This document shows positions 5,894-8,170 of a stretch of 8,170 nucleotides of DNA, piece after piece. The translations under genes were made by a program, and so were the position numbers. The notes below the pieces were generated by a model. That model was not told the origin of the DNA. It searched no databases and was given only the letters and a program-made list of their open reading frames with translations. Position 1 is the first letter of the stretch, and each line of letters begins with the position of its first letter. Source of the DNA: Omnitrophica bacterium GWA2_52_8. Lineage in GTDB: Bacteria; Omnitrophota; Omnitrophia; Omnitrophales; Aquincolibacteriaceae. The stretch is taken from the NCBI GenBank assembly GCA_001804025.1, contig MHFC01000114.1:12043-20212 (forward strand), given 5' to 3'.

Positions 5894-6552
5894 TACAAAA
5901 GTCCAAGTTTGTCAAAGAGCTTGCTAATCTCTTCCTGAAGCTCGGGAACGTCATAATCGCCCGGAATATTCTGCAGAATCTTTTGATTCTGATAATACCG
6001 GACAAGCGGCAGCGTTTCCCGGTCATACATTTCCAGCCGGTGGCGAATCGTTTCCGGCTGATCGTCCTTGCGCTGAATCAACTTCGCGCCGCATTGGTCG
6101 CAAACACCGCTGACTTTTGGCGGCATGTTCCGCACATGATAATTGGCGCTGCATTCGGAGCACACGCGCCGTCCGGAAAGGCGCTCGTTAATGACTTCTC
6201 CGGACGTCTTGAAATTCAAAACCACGTTCAGGCCGCTCTTTTTTTTTTGTAAAAACTTATCCAGCGCGTCCGCCTGCCCGATCGTTCTCGGGTACCCGTC
6301 TAAAATAAATCCGCTTTTTGCCGGAAGATGCCCGATCGCGTCAAACATCACTTCATTGACCAGATCATCCGAAACAAGCCCGCCGCCTTCGATCGTTTTT
6401 CTGGCTTTGTTTCCCAACTCCGTTTTTTCGCGTATATGGCCCCTTAAAATGTCCCCCGTCGCCAAGTGCCCGGCCCCGTATTTTTGCGCCAAAACTTTTG
6501 CGTGCGTTCCCTTGCCGGCTCCCGGAGGGCCCAATAAGACAAGTCTGATCAT
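5893..6552 (-). CDS. adk: Adenylate kinase with zinc-binding LID
   Basis: Interconverts ATP and AMP with two ADP in the cytosol. From the ATG at 6552 the product is 219 residues, close to the family length. It begins MIRLVLLGPPGAGKGTHAKV with the P-loop GPPGAGKGT. The NMP-binding region holds ATGDILRGHI, and FILDGYPRT is the adenylate kinase signature. The LID has a Cys4 zinc site (CSEC and CDQC separated by 16 residues) and LIQRKDDQPETIRHRL. An in-frame ATG at 6606 would add 18 lysine-rich residues (AKKKTGKTKKAARDA). Neither start has a good Shine-Dalgarno site, so the choice rests on family length. The stop overlaps the map start by one base. Confidence 0.95.
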   Translation of the reverse strand: MIRLVLLGPPGAGKGTHAKVLAQKYGAGHLATGDILRGHIREKTELGNKARKTIEGGGLVSDDLVNEVMFDAIGHLPAKSGFILDGYPRTIGQADALDKFLQKKKSGLNVVLNFKTSGEVINERLSGRRVCSECSANYHVRNMPPKVSGVCDQCGAKLIQRKDDQPETIRHRLEMYDRETLPLVRYYQNQKILQNIPGDYDVPELQEEISKLFDKLGLL

Positions 6553-6638
6553 CGCATCACGCGCTGCCTTTTTGGTTTTCCCTGTTTTCTTTTTTGCTAT
6601 CTGCATAATCGATGCGCGTATGCGGCCGGGTCTTAAAA

Positions 6639-7997
6639 TCAGCCGCGGCGCGACTTCAATTTTCCTCTTTTAATAAACCCGTCGTAGTGCCGCATCAAAA
6701 GCTGGGACTCAATGCTTTGCATGACATCAAGCATCACCCCCACAATAATCAGCAGCCCCGTACCGCCGAAAAAATGAGCGATCATAAAAGGAATGTTCAA
6801 CACCCTAGGCGACGAGATAATATTCGGCAAAAGCGCGATAATCGCCAAAAAAACGGCCCCGCTTGCCGCAATGCGCGTCATCACGTAATCCAAAAACTCA
6901 GCCGTGTTTTTCCCCGGCCGGATCCCCGGAATGAAACCGCCGTATTTTTGCAGGTTCTCACTCACTTCGAGGGGATTAAAAGTAATCGCCGTATAAAAGA
7001 ACGTGAAAAACAAAATCAACAGGGCATAAATAACGGAATAACTGATCGTCCCCATCGAGAGCCATTGGGCGACCGAGTTCAGGGCTCCCGCTTTCGGGAA
7101 AAACCCCGCAATCGTCGCCGGGAATAAAATCACGGATTGCGCGAAAATAATCGGGATCACGCCCGCTTGATTGACTTTAAGCGGTAAATACGTGCTTTGG
7201 CCCCCGTACATGCGGTGACCGCGGATCTGCTTCGCATATTGCACGGGAATTTTCCGCTGGCCCTGGATGATCAAAATCACGCAGGTGATGGTAAAGACAA
7301 ACAACACGCACATCAGCGCAAACTTCCACCACGCCAGCTGCTGATGTGACGGGTCAAAGGGCGAAAGCAAAATATAAGTCTGCCAAAGAGCCGTCGGCAG
7401 CGACGCAATGATGCCTGCCGTAATAATAATGGACATTCCGTTGCCGATGCCATATTGATCGATTTGTTCGCCGAGCCACATAATAAACGCCGTGCCGGTG
7501 GTCAGCGTCAACATCGTCATGAGCCGGAATCCCCAGCCGGGATTCGGCACAATCACCGTCCCCTGAAAACTGTTCGGATTTTCAAGCCACAGGGCGATAA
7601 AAAACGTCTGAATAATACTCAGCACGATGGTTCCGTAACGGGTATATTGAATGATTTTCTTGCGGCCCTCTTCGCCTTCCTTGGCCAGTTTTTCAAGATA
7701 CGGAATGACCACCGTCAGCAGCTGGAGAATGATCGATGCCGAAATGTAGGGCATGATGCCAAGCGCAAAAATGGTGGCTTTTTCAAGCGCACCGCCGGAA
7801 AACATTCCAATGATGCCAAAGAGCGTCCCGCCGGGTGTGCGGGAAATACTTTGAAAAAACTGCGATAGCGCCGCCCCGTCAATGCCCGGCGTCGGAATAA
7901 ACGAACCGACCCGGTAAATAAAAACGATCGCAAGCGTAAAAAGAACTTTTATCCTGAGGTCGGGAACTTTAAAAATATTACCGAACGCTTGAATCAT
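6639..7997 (-). CDS. secY: Preprotein translocase subunit SecY
   Basis: SecY is the channel-forming subunit of the SecYEG translocon in the inner membrane. The 452 residues show ten hydrophobic membrane spans at roughly 17-36, 76-98, 119-138, 156-176, 186-206, 223-245, 273-299, 319-340, 372-395 and 411-430. Family landmarks are FIPTPGID at 33-40, LGIMPYISASIILQLL at 79-94 in span 2, YGIGNGMSIIITAGI at 182-196, YLPLKVNQAGVIPIIFAQS at 270-288 and GFIPGIRPGKNTAEFLDYVM at 354-373. It ends in a basic cytosolic tail (KRGKLKSRRG). The ATG at 7997 follows rplO by 15 nt, with no clear ribosome site, so translation may depend on rplO. It is a standard spc-operon SecY with no truncation. Confidence 0.98.
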   Translation of the reverse strand: MIQAFGNIFKVPDLRIKVLFTLAIVFIYRVGSFIPTPGIDGAALSQFFQSISRTPGGTLFGIIGMFSGGALEKATIFALGIMPYISASIILQLLTVVIPYLEKLAKEGEEGRKKIIQYTRYGTIVLSIIQTFFIALWLENPNSFQGTVIVPNPGWGFRLMTMLTLTTGTAFIMWLGEQIDQYGIGNGMSIIITAGIIASLPTALWQTYILLSPFDPSHQQLAWWKFALMCVLFVFTITCVILIIQGQRKIPVQYAKQIRGHRMYGGQSTYLPLKVNQAGVIPIIFAQSVILFPATIAGFFPKAGALNSVAQWLSMGTISYSVIYALLILFFTFFYTAITFNPLEVSENLQKYGGFIPGIRPGKNTAEFLDYVMTRIAASGAVFLAIIALLPNIISSPRVLNIPFMIAHFFGGTGLLIIVGVMLDVMQSIESQLLMRHYDGFIKRGKLKSRRG

Positions 7998-8012
7998 CGC
8001 GAATCAGTTTCT

Positions 8013-8170
8013 TTATTTCTGCTCATTACCGGTTGAACTATCGGACTTGCCCCAGCGCTCGATCACAACTGCCTGCCCGCCGGATTTCTCGATTTTTTCT
8101 TTTGCCGAGGCGCTAAATTGGTGGGCCCGGACCGTCAGGGGCTTCTTCACTTCGCCGTCGCCAAGCACCT
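8013..8170 (-). CDS. rplO: 50S ribosomal protein L15, C-terminal part (gene enters from the right edge)
   Basis: L15 is a large-subunit assembly protein encoded just before secY in the spc operon. Only about the last 52 codons are visible. They include [20 protein letters not shown], matching the conserved L15 block LGDGELKKKLTVKAHKFS, followed by [20 protein letters not shown] short polar tail ([12 protein letters not shown]) ends in TAA at 8013-8015. The frame is open to the edge of the window. The neighbour secY 15 nt downstream supports the call. Confidence 0.93.
   Translation of the reverse strand, partial: VLGDGEVKKPLTVRAHQFSASAKEKIEKSGGQAVVIERWGKSDSSTGNEQK

Noticed and set aside
6612..7127. 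Plus-strand open frame rich in Arg, Asn and His
   Set aside because: It is opposite secY; the odd composition is what the reverse complement of membrane-protein codons gives.

Overview
The window is a bacterial chromosome segment holding the distal spc operon and the whole alpha operon of the ribosomal protein supercluster, all read from the minus strand. In transcription order (high to low coordinates) it carries: 3' end of rplO (L15), secY, adk, map, infA, rpmJ, rpsM (S13), rpsK (S11), rpsD (S4), rpoA, rplQ (L17), a class I PLP aminotransferase of the aspartate type, and the 5' end of an mfd-like gene that runs off the left edge. No plus-strand gene is supported. There are no tRNA or rRNA genes, insertion sequences, CRISPR arrays or phage genes.

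Organism: the order secY-adk-map-infA-rpmJ-rpsM-rpsK-rpsD-rpoA-rplQ is widespread in bacteria. RpoA keeps a full alpha-CTD with E. coli-like numbering (R265), Shine-Dalgarno sites are common (AAGGAG, GAGGAG, GGAGGG), and base composition looks close to balanced. These exclude archaea and plastids but do not fix a phylum. The lysine-rich L17 tail and the aminotransferase plus mfd-like gene after rplQ would suit an uncultured, deep-branching Gram-negative lineage such as Omnitrophota or another PVC relative. That is a guess, not a result.

Layout: genes are tightly packed. adk and map share one base (TAATG), rpsK and rpsD are 2 nt apart with the rpsD ribosome site inside rpsK, and rplQ and the aminotransferase overlap by 32 nt. 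The widest gaps are rpsD-rpoA (95 nt), aminotransferase-mfd (109 nt), rpsM-rpsK (55 nt, with a strong palindrome) and rpmJ-rpsM (52 nt, with a small hairpin and T run). secY-adk is 32 or 86 nt depending on the adk start.

Together the genes supply the translation machinery (L15, L36, S13, S11, S4, L17, IF-1), the RNA polymerase alpha subunit, the membrane channel for secreted proteins (SecY), N-terminal methionine removal (Map) and adenylate balance (Adk), followed by amino-acid transamination and transcription-coupled repair genes. Most of this is textbook core genome. The odd points are the L17 tail, the aminotransferase overlapping rplQ, an Mfd-like start lacking the usual N-terminal domain, a palindrome between rpsM and rpsK, and an excess of CGATCG. 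I see no undescribed system here.
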